NCBI GenBank assembly: GCA_032433595.1
Contig: JASWJB010000041.1
Span: 1-64,000, forward strand
Source: Conoideocrella luteorostrata
Lineage: Eukaryota > Ascomycota > Sordariomycetes > Hypocreales > Clavicipitaceae
Direction of reading: 5' to 3'
Length of the DNA stretch: 64,000 nt
Numbering within the stretch: the stretch's first letter is position 1; every line of letters starts with the position of its first letter. Below are positions 10,104-22,694 of this stretch, piece by piece. A program made the position numbers and the translations under genes. The notes beneath the pieces are model-generated. The model worked only from the letters and a program-made list of their open reading frames with translations, searched no databases and was not told the origin of the DNA.

Positions 10104-13100
10104 CTATCGTCTCTCTACAAGAAGAAAATGCATAGCCATATATGCTAAGAAAATGAAAGTCAAAGCAAAAATCCCCAAATTACGAATATCAGCCCATAAT
10201 GCACCATTGTCAAACCCGAATGAACTTAGAATGGCTGCACCGGGTACTGTGATATCCAAACCATACTGTTTGTCAATAAGCGTTAACTCAACAACTTCAT
10301 TCACTATGAGAGATTCAAACCCGTAGTGAAAGATGGATAATGTCTGGAGCCAAAGTGCTGAAGCCGGAGTTGCGTCATGGTTTAGCAAAAAACCGGCGAA
10401 TAATAGACTGAAAAGCATGACCAAGCTGCCAATCAGATTGGCAACTCCGCCATTTTTGCATAGAATGCCAACCAATAGACAAATAGAGGCGGCGGCTAAG
10501 TTAAACAACACCAAAACCAACATGAATCTAAAAAAATGTGCCGAATCAGGCACCAAACCGGTCATTGGATAGATTATCGATCCCATCAATATCGGTGGAA
10601 TAATCCTGAGCGGAATAATATCAAAAAGAACTTTTGCTGTAAAATACGTAATTGGTGCGTAGTATCCATTAGCTCGCTCGCGGAGGAATAAAAGACGCTC
10701 TGCGGAAAACACATTTAGACTTGTGAGCGTGCTGAACCCAAATAACGCGAGAAGGAAGAAGAAGAGGCCGAGACGGTTCTGAAAACCTGCAATGTCGTCC
10801 GTCAGACCGTAGAAGAGATATCCTGAGAAGACAGCGAGGATTATGGCGATTGCGTAATGGGTCAACATGAGCATAGGATCTCGATACAGATTCTTCCATG
10901 TTCTTTGCGAGAGAATTAAAAATTGACTCCAGTATCCAATTCGCGTAAAGCCCCGGCCAACAGCGCCTACATTGATGTTGGGTCCATCGGGACTATATCC
11001 ATTGGAGTTTGAACTGTTGACCTCTGCTGCAGCCGCCGCTGCTTGCTGGATTTCACGACGAACATTTTCGGCTATGCCAGACTGTGTGAAGGCATACGTC
11101 ATGAGATCAAGATCGGTGCCGGACATGGCCGCCGGAGGGAGATCGTGAGGATCTTCGCCTAGCTGAGATGGTATCGCATTCGATGGGTTTACCTGGAGCT
11201 TGAAGTTCCCAGCATCTTCTGCACCTACATCGGAAGATGCTGCCGTGTCTGCAGTTTGCCTCCGACGAGTGAAGAGTTCACGTTCTTGACGAAGGCGAAT
11301 CGAGTCCGTCCGAAAATTCCTTGGCCTAGATGATGTAGAAGTCTCACCTGCACTTTCATCTCCAATACTATTCCCGGAAATGCTGGCAATTGATTTGACC
11401 GCCTTCGTGCTGCTAGGACCTACACTGGATCTATCTGCAACAATGTTGCCATCATCAGCACAGGCCCTCCGGCCTGCATGCATGGTGAGGTCGACTAGAT
11501 AATCGGCTATGTTGAATCCTGGTGGACATTCGTAGCCAATAGAGTCGAAATACGATTGGCATTGCGCAAATGGACCAGAGAAAACGGCCTTGCCTTGTGC
11601 TAGCAACACTAGCTGATCGAACAAGGCAACGATGTTGGACCGCGGTTGGTGGATCGTGAAAATTACAGTCCGTTGATAATTTTTCGCCAGGGTGACCAGA
11701 CATTCGATGACGTTATAGGCGTTGAAGGCATCTAATCCACTTGTAGGTTCATCAAGAAAGAGGATAGATGGGCTTGTGACGAGTTCACAAGCAATCCCAA
11801 CTCGTCGCTTTTCACCACCGGATATACCACGACCCTTGCCCTCTTCGGAACCGATCAAAGAATCACGAATGTGATGAATTCCAAGCTCCTTTTCAACCTC
11901 AAGCACTCTCTGTTCTTTGACCGCACGACTCATGTCACGAGGCAGCCTCAATAAGGCGCTGTTCAGGATCGTTTCATGTACAGTAAGAGTAGGCAGCATC
12001 GTATCTTCCTGGTCAACAAAACCGACAACTTTCTTGTATTCGGAGCTGCTGACCTTCTCTCCATTAACAAGAAACTCCCCTTCGACTGAGCCACGCTTGT
12101 TTTTGCGCGCCATAATATCAAGAAATGTCGTTTTTCCCGCTCCGGAAGCACCCATGATTGCAGTTACTTCTCCGGGGTGACAGATGCCCTGGATGCCACT
12201 AAGAATGGTCCTGCCGTTCAGTTGATATGACACATTCTCAAAATACAATGTGGCAGGTTTGTGCTCAGCCATCAACTTGGTTGCTTCGTCATCTGAATCA
12301 TCAAGCCGGACCGCGCCGTATCTCAACTTGCGGCGCGACAGAATCCAAGTTGCGATGATGATACCCACCACGAAAAGTGCACATATGGCAATGACTCCGG
12401 CAATAAGTGGCGTGTTGATTTGCTTCACGGGCCGAGTATAGCCCGGGACCTGAGTTTCGTGGAGACATTCGCCAGACCGACAGTCCAGAAGGATACTAGA
12501 GTCACCAATAAGACTGCGAATGAGCTTATCCATTTCAGGTTCTTCAAAGGCACAGTCATGAGCACCACCATTTGTTTGCCCACATTCAAAGCCTCCAGGG
12601 CCCCGAATTGCCTGATCAAGAAAGTCGGTCAGATCTATCGATCCGTCTTTCCCGCACAACATACGCTCCGGGATACAGCTGCATCGTATTTTGTCGCACT
12701 TGTAGGAAGTAGTATTTGTGACTTCTCCAAATTCGGCGCTCGATTTGCAGTCGCTTAAATGACAGTAGAAGGACTCGATAGAATCGACCCAGACTGCAAG
12801 ATTGTGAATTAGAATTTGTTCAGCACCTTGAGGGCTTAAGCCAAGAGAGGAAATATTAAACTACTCACACTGAAAGTCACATACGCGATCATCTTTTTGG
12901 CAGGAGAATGTCACCTCAGGTCGTTGGTCCCCAAGAAGATCGGTGATTTTTTTATTAGTCACCTGGCAGATCTGATGATTGCGGTGTACAACCTCTCCGT
13001 TTTGATAGCATACTCCACCATGTCCTGTTTCTACCAGCGCATTGCAGGCTTTGTTTCCTGTGCAAACATTGCAATTAATTCCTGTCCAGCCTTCGTCGCA

Positions 13101-13561
13101 GTCGCATGCACTTCCAGACCGCATTGGTCTGTCTCGACCTTTGGCTAAAGAACCGCACACTAGACGAGCAGTTCGTTAGTAAATACTTGATCTCAGTTGA
13201 TGGCATTATGGGGAGGGGGAACTTCATATATAGAGAACATACGAGGTTCGAGGCAGTCATCTCCTCCGAAGCCCTCGGGGCAGTTACACTTTCCGTTGAA
13301 TTCATTGCAATCCGCGTATTGGGCACACACATGGGACGGCAACAAGCAGTTGAAGCTAAATTCTGTCAGAAAATGCGCCACAGTAATTCAGATTGCTTGA
13401 ACTTGCCAGGGAGGGCAGTTGCCGGGTCGGTCATCCATCAATGCCAATTTGGACCGCAATATGTCGATATTCCGGTACGTAGAGTTTCCGGAAGCCGCCA
13501 CCAGTGACGGAATACATATCACGGCCCCTACGACCAAGCTTCTCCAGCTTAATGGAGGCAT
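10104..13561 (-). CDS. ABCG half-transporter with EGF-like ectodomain (ADP1-like)
   Basis: Exons 13407..13561, 13243..13355, 12869..13159 and 10104..12793 encode 1082 residues, the same size class as yeast Adp1. A signal peptide ([23 protein letters not shown]) leads into a Cys-rich extracellular region with EGF-like repeats ([42 protein letters not shown]). The first membrane segment lies near 312-340. The ABC domain has Walker [10 protein letters not shown] near residue 400, signature SGGEKRR near 494 and Walker [12 protein letters not shown] near 516. A Ser/Glu-rich linker and six C-terminal membrane spans complete an ABCG layout. The first intron starts with GC (TG|GCAAGT). Other introns are GT-AG, one with a perfect TACTAAC branch site. 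Substrate is unknown. Confidence 0.93.
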
Positions 13562-14370
13562 AGCGACCAGAGTAAAGATGCAAGATCATAGACAGTGAAA
13601 TGTTGGCGAGCTATTGTGATTGAAGGTGTAAACTGACGGTCGCGATCGTGACGTCGCCCTAAGGTGCTGAAGTGGGTCGCTAGTTACGTCGCGGTTTGCT
13701 GAGCTCAGCTGGTACGTACCCGCCTGCCTGGTTTTCGTCAATGGACAAGCAGATGCGGCCAATTTATCGACTTTTGAGCAACCCGAGTTGCCATGCAGTG
13801 TATGATGTGGGATTATCATGAAGAATAGCATAGTACATTCTCAAATTTTGCCTCATTATCTGAGCCTCTAGTTACAACACTGATGCAACCTTAATGCCGT
13901 CTTCGGTGGAGTGTTGCAGACCAACACATGTATGACCACGTGTATTCTTAGTATGTGCATGGCGTACTACGGAGTACACGATAATGCTACTTGGCAATTA
14001 AATAACGTTTTCGACATATGTACTCCGTACTCCGTACACTACTCTGCAGATATCTAAAATAACGAGACTATTATCCCGGTGGCTGCACCTCCTATCTTGC
14101 GAAACGCGGCCCCGCATTGACTAAACTCGGCTCTTCATTGACCTCGCCCTCACAGTTGTCTGAAATGAGCCTCAGTGCACTGCGTCTTGACTTTAAACAG
14201 AAATCACGGAAGCGGTCACTGTTTAGGCCCTTTTCTTCTATTTACAGCATATTCATCAATCAATGCTACTCGATTTGTGCCAATCAAACTAATACAAGCT
14301 CAACACATGCAATATTCAGGCATCTAAGGAGTGACGTTGGACGTTGGACTGCGACAGGCCGACGGCGAAC
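13562..14370. other. Divergent intergenic region, ABC transporter / aminotransferase
   Basis: Contains three TACGGAGTA/TACTCCGTA copies (13968-13976 and overlapping copies at 14021-14036). It should hold both promoters. I see no ORF that I would call a gene. Confidence 0.6.
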
Positions 14371-15685
14371 ATGGTTCAGTTCCAGCACTTTAATGTGGAA
14401 CAGTGGATGGACACTTACGAGACCACCCCTGGCGTCTTGAATGTTGCCGAAACTTGTTGTTCCTCTATTTCGATCGACGAACTCTCGCGGCTTTCTACCC
14501 ATAACGATAGCCCAGCAGCGATCCCTACATCTCAACGGCTCACGTACGGCTCCATACGAGGCTCGGTTACTTTAAGGCAACGGGTTGCAGAGCTTTGCAG
14601 TGAGGAGGGCCGATGTGGCCCGACGGATGACGATGTCATCATTACGCAGGGTGCTATCAGTGGCAACTTTCTCGCTCTTTATAGCCTTATTGGCCCTGGG
14701 GACCATGTTGTGTGCGTCTACCCAACATATCAACAGCTCTATTCGGTTCCAGCCAGTCTTGGGGCCGAAGTTTCTTTGTGGAGACTGAGCGACGACGCTG
14801 GGTATATCCCCGATTTGAACGATTTAGAAGCTCTCGTCCAAAATAATACCAAGGCAAGTAGACTCCTTACGTTTGAACGTGTTCTGCAACATTTATTTAT
14901 TGAACACAATGGAGCAGATGATCATTATTAACAATCCGAACAACCCAACTGGTTCTGTTGTACCGACCGACATATTAGAGCAGATCGCTGCATTTGCACA
15001 ACGAAAGGATATCATCCTGATGTCAGACGAAGTATACCGCCCGTTGTTCCATAATGGTCAAAGTGAAACCGCTGTTCCACCATCGGCCACATGTCTCGAT
15101 TACAAGAAAATCATTGTCACTGGATCTATGTCCAAAGCCTTTTCCTTGGCGGGTATAAGGGTGGGATGGGCAATTTCGAGAGATAGAGCAATAATACAAA
15201 GGCTGGCAGCTGCTCGAGACTACATTACCATTAGCGTCTCTCAGCTAGACGACTATGTAGCTAGCTATGCCTTGTCTGATGGGGTGAGAGAACGATTATT
15301 GGAGCGGAACGCGTCCATAGCAGCGAAAAACCTTCAAATGCTGAAGGAATTCATCGATAAGCATACTAAAATTTGCAAATGGAAGCAGCCGTCTGCAGGG
15401 ACTACTGCCTTCATTCAGTTCTGCATCAATGATCGGCCAATTGATGACGTTTTCTTCTGTAAAGACCTGTTGGAAAAAACGAAAGTATTACTCTGCCCAG
15501 GTTCGCATTGTTTCGGCTGTGGTAAAGACTTTATTGGTTTTATTCGGGTGGGGTATGTTTGCGAGACCGCTGTGTTGCAGGAGGCACTGTTGAAGCTAGA
15601 CGCTTATGTTAGAGAGCATCTTTATGAGGGCGGAGCATCTTATCCTCATAATTATAGTGTTGGCAGTATGTCCCTGAGCCTCTAG
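14371..15685 (+). CDS. PLP-dependent aminotransferase, class I/II
   Basis: Two exons, 14371..14853 and 14918..15685, encode 416 residues. The fold-type I aminotransferase pattern is complete: ITQGAISGNFLALYSLIGPGDHV (cofactor phosphate loop), PTYQQLY, NNPNNPTG, SDEVYRPL, and a lysine in TGSMSKAFSLAGIRVGW near residue 245 that should bind PLP. The C-terminal CPGSHCFG and FIRVGYVCE region fits substrate carboxylate binding. It resembles a subgroup that includes bacterial capreomycidine synthase, but I cannot name the substrate. The intron begins with GC (AAG|GCAAGT) and ends GCAG; no GT donor keeps the frame. The frame extends upstream to a TTG only; the ATG at 14371 is chosen. No biosynthetic cluster surrounds it. 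Confidence 0.87.
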
Positions 15686-17003
15686 ATGTAGGGTAAGCAA
15701 AGCTAGCCGCGTCATTCTCTCAATTGCAGTATATTTTTCGTTGAAGCTCTCTGGTCCTGTTGCCTGCGCTACAAGATCCCGGATGTGTCTCAATATCTAT
15801 ATCGGCGTCTTTCTTCGAGATGCCCGGCATTGAGCACATCTACATAGTGTCTTACGCTTATATGGTATATGGAGATGGTGGCGACTCTAATCTAGCAGCG
15901 TTATTAAAAACTTTGGGTGTTCTAATATGTCCATATTGTGTCCTTGGAGCAGATGGAAGAAGATGAAGGCAGTTGTTGAAAAGTAGGCGATGACATGTCC
16001 ACAGTCTCCCTGACATGCCAATCATGTATACGTCGGTGCGCCGTTACACGCAATGTCTATACAATTTATCCCCAACTTCCTTAGCATTTCAAAGTGCCGA
16101 CAAGGTCGTGCTGTGGGCGGACACATCGTTAGTGCATTAGCTACTAGATAAATATGGCCTGTCTAGAGCCCTCCCAATTCTCTTGTTGAATCTCGCTGAT
16201 TACTTCAGCACTGTCAACTCGAGGTCTGCAGTGGTGCAGTTGTCCAGTTTGGGGCAAACCCGTAGGTACTTATACAGAAAATTTACAGGACTAGAGACTC
16301 CTGCGGCACCCAGTGCGCCTCGTCTCAAGTCCCGTAGACTACTGTTTTCCACAGCATTGCCAACAATATATCTATTGCTCAAATATGATGCTTTCGAATT
16401 TCTCCACGTACTCAGAAAACTCACATTTGCCGTCTCGGCATTAACCCTCAGCTTGGTCACAACTTTACACTGGGATATACTACCGTCGTTCTTATGTATT
16501 CGGGATATCGGTTACCTTGACAGTAATACGGGGCAAGTGATTCTGCTCACCTACCAAATCTTCATTGGTAGCGTACAGCGCAGCCCTCCTGCCTAGCTAA
16601 TTACTCTTGCCAAAACTTTGTACGTCCCCATTCAGTCAACACAACATCGCGTCTTCGACCATGATATTTGCGAGCATTTATTGCTCCCAGTCTTACTTGA
16701 TGACAACTCTCATGCTTGGCTTGTTCTGTGGGATATTCGAATACATCTACGGCAAAAGGGATCAGTCGCCGAGCATGTGCAAGAGTTTAGTATGATACGT
16801 TCAATGTGGGTCAAAAGCCTTCTACAGGCTGGAAAGGTGCTTGCGAGTGGGCCAGGTACAGCAGAGTTGTCCGCTCCATAGGTAATTTGCAAATGCCGAG
16901 CCACGTGAGATCGTGTTTTCTCGCAACTGCACGGAGAAAACGAAGAAGCTTGGACGACTTGCCCGATACTCAACCTGGAGCTGTCTCGAGTGTCAGTAAC
17001 ACC
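15686..17003. other. Intergenic, no supported gene
   Basis: 1.3 kb between the aminotransferase and mitochondrial EF-G. The longest open frames (for example 16183-16596) start with non-ATG codons and show no recognisable domain. No motif copy or repeat was noticed. Confidence 0.55.
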
Positions 17004-19576
17004 ATGGCAGTCCTAGGGGCAGCCAGATGGCTCAACTGTAGTCTTTTGCTGAATTCGCAATGGCAACCCGCTCGATGGTCTAAGACTATGGCATCGTCGC
17101 TGGGCTTAAATACTCCGAGAGCTTTCAGCGAATCCGCATCGCGCAGCGCAACCATTGCCCAAGAAGCGTACGACTGCAATCTTGGCATAATTATATGTCA
17201 AACACTCATCTCTCTCATCTAAGTCTAATTGCTAATCCCCTTTGGTGTGGTTATTTATAGCCTGAAAAAAGCCCAAGAAGACGCAGCGAGCTTGACCCCC
17301 GAGTATGTTGAGGCGAATATGGCGCCTGAAGAGGCCCAGAGACTATCGCGGGTTCGAAATATTGGTATTGCGGTAAGAATGCCCTGACTCATGGGATCCA
17401 TAAACACCCTCATCTGACACTAAGTTTGTAGGCACATATTGATAGCGGTAAGACGACAGTGACGGAACGTGTCCTCTTTTACACCGGTCGCATTAAGTCG
17501 ATACACGAAGTAAGGGGCAAAGATGCAGTTGGTGCAAAGATGGATTCTATGGAGCTCGAGAGAGAGAAAGGGATCACTATTCAATCTGCGGCGACATTTT
17601 GCGACTGGAAAAAGGCCGACAACGGAAAAGAAGAGACATTTCACTTCAACTTGATTGATACCCCGGGTCATATTGATTTTACTATTGAGGTCGAGCGCGC
17701 ACTGCGTGTTCTTGACGGTGCCGTCATGGTTCTATGCGCCGTGAGCGGAGTACAATCGCAGACCACGACTGTGGACCGCCAAATGAAGCGATACAATGTA
17801 CCCCGGATTTCTTTTGTCAACAAAATGGATCGTATGGGCGCCAACCCTTGGAAAGCCGTGGAACAAATCAACTCTAAATTAAAAATGCCTGCAGCCGCTG
17901 TTCAGGTTCCCATCGGATCAGAAGACGAGTTCGAAGGTGTGGTTGACTTGGTGGAAATGAAAGCCCTGTACTTCGAAGGCCCCAGAGGAACTAAGGTCAG
18001 GGCATCTGATGCTATTCCTGCCAACCTTCGTAATCTAGTTGCAGAGAAACGTCAAACACTCATTGAAAAGTTAGCTGACGTTGATGATGAGATTGCTGAA
18101 ATTTTCTTGGAAGAGAAGGAGCCAAGTAATGGCGAGATCAAGGCTGCTATCCGTCGAGCTACAATTTCCCGCAGCTTCTCTCCTGTTCTGATGGGCTCTG
18201 CCCTGGCTGATAAGGGGATTCAGCCCATGTTGGATGCTGTTTGCGATTTCTTGCCAAATCCATCACAGATTGAAAATACTGCGCTTGATAAGTCCAAGGA
18301 CGAGAAACAAGTGAAATTAGTTCCCTACAACTCTTTGCCCTTCGTTGGACTGGCTTTTAAACTGGAAGAAAATAACTATGGTCAGCTCACATATATCCGT
18401 GTCTATCAGGGTACGCTCACAAAAGGGTCGTATCTTTTCAACTCCAGAACAGACAGGAAAGTTCGCATTCCGCGAATTGTCCGAATGCACTCCAACGAAA
18501 TGGAAGATGTCAGTGAAGTTGGCGCTGGAGAAATCTGCGCTGTTTTCGGCGTCGACTGCGCGTCTGGGGACACGTTCACTGACGGAGGATTACCATATAC
18601 CATGTCATCCATGTTCGTTCCGGATGCCGTCATGTCGCTCTCAATCAGCCCCAAGCGAACTGCAGATGCGGACAACTTCAGTAAGGCAATGAACAGATTC
18701 CAGCGCGAAGACCCGACATTTCGAGTGCACGTGGACTCTGAGAGCGAAGAGACAATCATTTCTGGCATGGGCGAATTACATCTTGAGGTTTACGTTGAGC
18801 GATTAAAGAGAGAGTATAAGACGGATTGTATCACAGGACAACCGAGAGTTGCCTATCGAGAGACCATTTCGCGGCGAGCTGACTTTGATTATTTGCTTCG
18901 TCGACAGAGTGGAGGTCCTGGTGATTTTGCCCGGGTCGCTGGATGGATTGAACCCCATGAAAACCCAGAAACTAATATCTATGAAAGTCAGGTTGTCGGC
19001 GGGCATATTCCCGATAAATTTTTGACCGCCTGTGCCAAGGGTTTTGACTTGGCTTGTGAGAAGGGACCTCTTCTGGGCCATAGAGTCATAGGAACCAAAA
19101 TGGTCATCAATGATGGTGCAACCCATGTCACCGATTCGTCCGATTATGCATTCAGCCTGGCAACGCAGATGGCATTTCGGAAGGCGTTTACGGACTCTAG
19201 CGGTCGGGTTTTGGAGCCATTAATGAAAACCACCATCACGGCCCCGAATGAATTTCAGGGCAACATACTAATGCTCATGAACAAAAGAAACGCCACCATC
19301 CATGATACCGAAATAGGCAGCGAGGAGTTCAACTTGATCTGCGACTGCAGTTTGAATGCCATGTTCGGTTTTAGTTCCCAATTGAGAGCTGCAACTCAAG
19401 GCAAAGGGGAATTCAGCATGGAATTTAGTCATTATGCACCGGCCCCCCCTCATTTGCAGTAAGTTCTTAGTCTCCACTTGCGGCAATTGAAGAGTACTAG
19501 AACGTGCTAATCAACCTGTAGGAAAGAGCTGGTTGCTAAGTATGAGGCCGAACTCGAAGCAAAGAGAACAAAATAA
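17004..19576 (+). CDS. Mitochondrial elongation factor G (translocase, EF-G1)
   Basis: Catalyses GTP-dependent ribosomal translocation in mitochondria. Exons 17004..17167, 17261..17372, 17432..19458 and 19522..19576 encode 785 residues. Presequence [25 protein letters not shown] is basic and hydrophobic. The G domain carries AHIDSGKTT (G1, spanning the intron after IGIA), [17 protein letters not shown] (switch), DTPGHID (G3) and NKMDR (G4). Domains II-V follow, with [15 protein letters not shown] and the C-terminal [15 protein letters not shown]. The last 18 codons lie in a small fourth exon ([17 protein letters not shown]). An in-frame upstream ATG exists at 16893, but 17004 gives a better targeting peptide. 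The gene is convergent with homoisocitrate dehydrogenase. Confidence 0.95.
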
Positions 19577-19854
19577 CGAAATCGCAAATCGTGATGACGG
19601 GTAGGTCTAATTGGCAAATGTGCTCTGGTAGGCCAATTTGTGTAAATTTGTTGTATAATAGTACTATGTTTGTTATATACCTAGGGACAGGTGGTTTAGC
19701 GGGAAATAGAAACATAGCGAACTTATCTGTCGAGTTCGAGGCCGGGGACGTATGGGTGTAATTTTCACACTAAAGGAGAAGTGGAGTTATACTACGGAGT
19801 AAAATTGAATGCTTTTGTGTTGATCTATAAAAGAACTGATGTCGGACCATGTAT

Positions 19855-20995
<1,141 letters not shown>

Positions 20996-22694
20996 GTTCG
21001 CAACCCACACTCTGCCAAGAAGTTCCTTATGGTCCAAAGTCTTGCGTTAATTTTGTAAACCTGATTGCTTCGGGGTATATATGGAATATTCGGCTGACGT
21101 GAGCTAAGCCGAGAATCGGAGATTGGAGGTCATCCTAGAGAGGTGGAAAAAATAACTAAGAACCACATTGGCTTACTACACCCACGTGGGGCATTTTTCA
21201 GGCGCGTCAAGTGCACCGGGTGGTAACTCCGTAACTCGATAGTCAATCACGGAGCGGCGTGTCCGTGGCCATTGACCCTCCAAGCTATTGATCGAGCCTC
21301 CCAAAGGACTGACACTTCTCATAGGGTCATTGCGGTGAGTGTTGACTGGGCCGAATACACCAATGATGAATCCCTTTTCAGGCTACCTGAATATGACTGA
21401 GAATCGAGCGATTTCAGCGCCGTGAGTCCATACGCCATCGGCGGCAAACAAACGCGACATCCTGCTCTTTGCAAATAGACAGCTACGGTCAATTACGGAG
21501 TAGTTATCCGTACGCTGATTTGCGCGATCTTAGCGAGGCAAGTTCCGGAATGCCTAGCCCGAACTAAATCGAAAGCACTTCGTGCAATGCAACTTCCCGA
21601 GGCATATCGAACTTCCTAACCCTAGGAAATATCAATGATTATTAACTGCGACGAGAGCTGGATTAGTACCTACACCGAGAGATGTTATTAGTTATATAAC
21701 TGCTGAAGTAGTATATGACCTTATGAGGTTCCCATAGCGACACCCCACACGCGTCGAGGCTACCTGGCTGGCATTCTAATTCTGCATACTCCGTATAGTG
21801 ATACTATTCCCCATAAATCTTGACTTTGAATGCGATACTCCGTACTCCGTAGTTGTGAGAGTTATAGCTGTAGATATGTGTTGTTCCGGAACTGGGTTTT
21901 TTTTCTTCCCGTTCTCCTGCCTGCAATAGCTTGAAGGAGATCAAGGCGAATTAGTATATTGATTGAGGGGGAATTCAACGGATCGGTTTAGTAACTTCTT
22001 CACTCCTCGAACCATAATACATGTTTGCTGCTCGGTGGTCATAGGCTGTATAACCATTACCTGCCCCAAGGAGCTGATACTAGCATTGTCTGGGTTTGGT
22101 GGATCGTGTTCCACCAGACGTGCTGGAGTACCGTTAAGTATAGCCGTAGAAAACTATTGAGGATTCATGGCAAATGCCGTATCATGCGCTGCTGGCACAT
22201 TTGTTTGTGGCGCTTTCTATCTTTCTGTCTTTACGGAACCCTTAACTATTGAATAGCCCAAATGCGAGATTGTATGTGGATACTGTTTCCTTGGTACTTC
22301 AGTAAATAGGGGATTCTAATTCTGAGTTTAGGGGGAGAGGGAGCTAATACAAATGCCTGGTACGCAGCTACTACTCCGTACCACAGGCCCATGTACCCCA
22401 TACATACACAAATGGCCCCTTGCCCCATGCTAGTGTCAAATGTAATAATATGCATTAGCAAGCCACCTCAGAACTCAGGTCGTGTACTCCGTACGGAGCA
22501 ACTAACCAGTAGAGGTACGTTACTTGCGCTGGGTGCATGCTCCCTGACCAGTAATTTGTGGTTGTCTCGCCTTCTGGCCACTTCCGGAAGTCCAGATCCC
22601 ATTCCATTAAGCTGCCCTCCATTATATCAACTTGAAGCTTCTTTCTTGTTCATTTATCCTCAGACTTGTCTAAACTAGAATTGCCACGCCAAAA
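20996..22694. other. Intergenic with a cluster of six TACTCCGTA motifs
   Basis: Exact motif copies lie at 21494, 21787, 21836, 21843, 22372 and 22485. The last lies in the 14-bp palindrome CTCCGTACGGAG plus flanking T/A. No recognisable ORF. The final stretch should hold the promoter of the downstream disordered-protein gene. Confidence 0.6.

Noticed and set aside
16183..16596. 137-codon plus-strand frame upstream of mitochondrial EF-G
   Set aside because: Begins with TTG, overlaps an antisense frame of similar length, and shows no domain or splice continuation.
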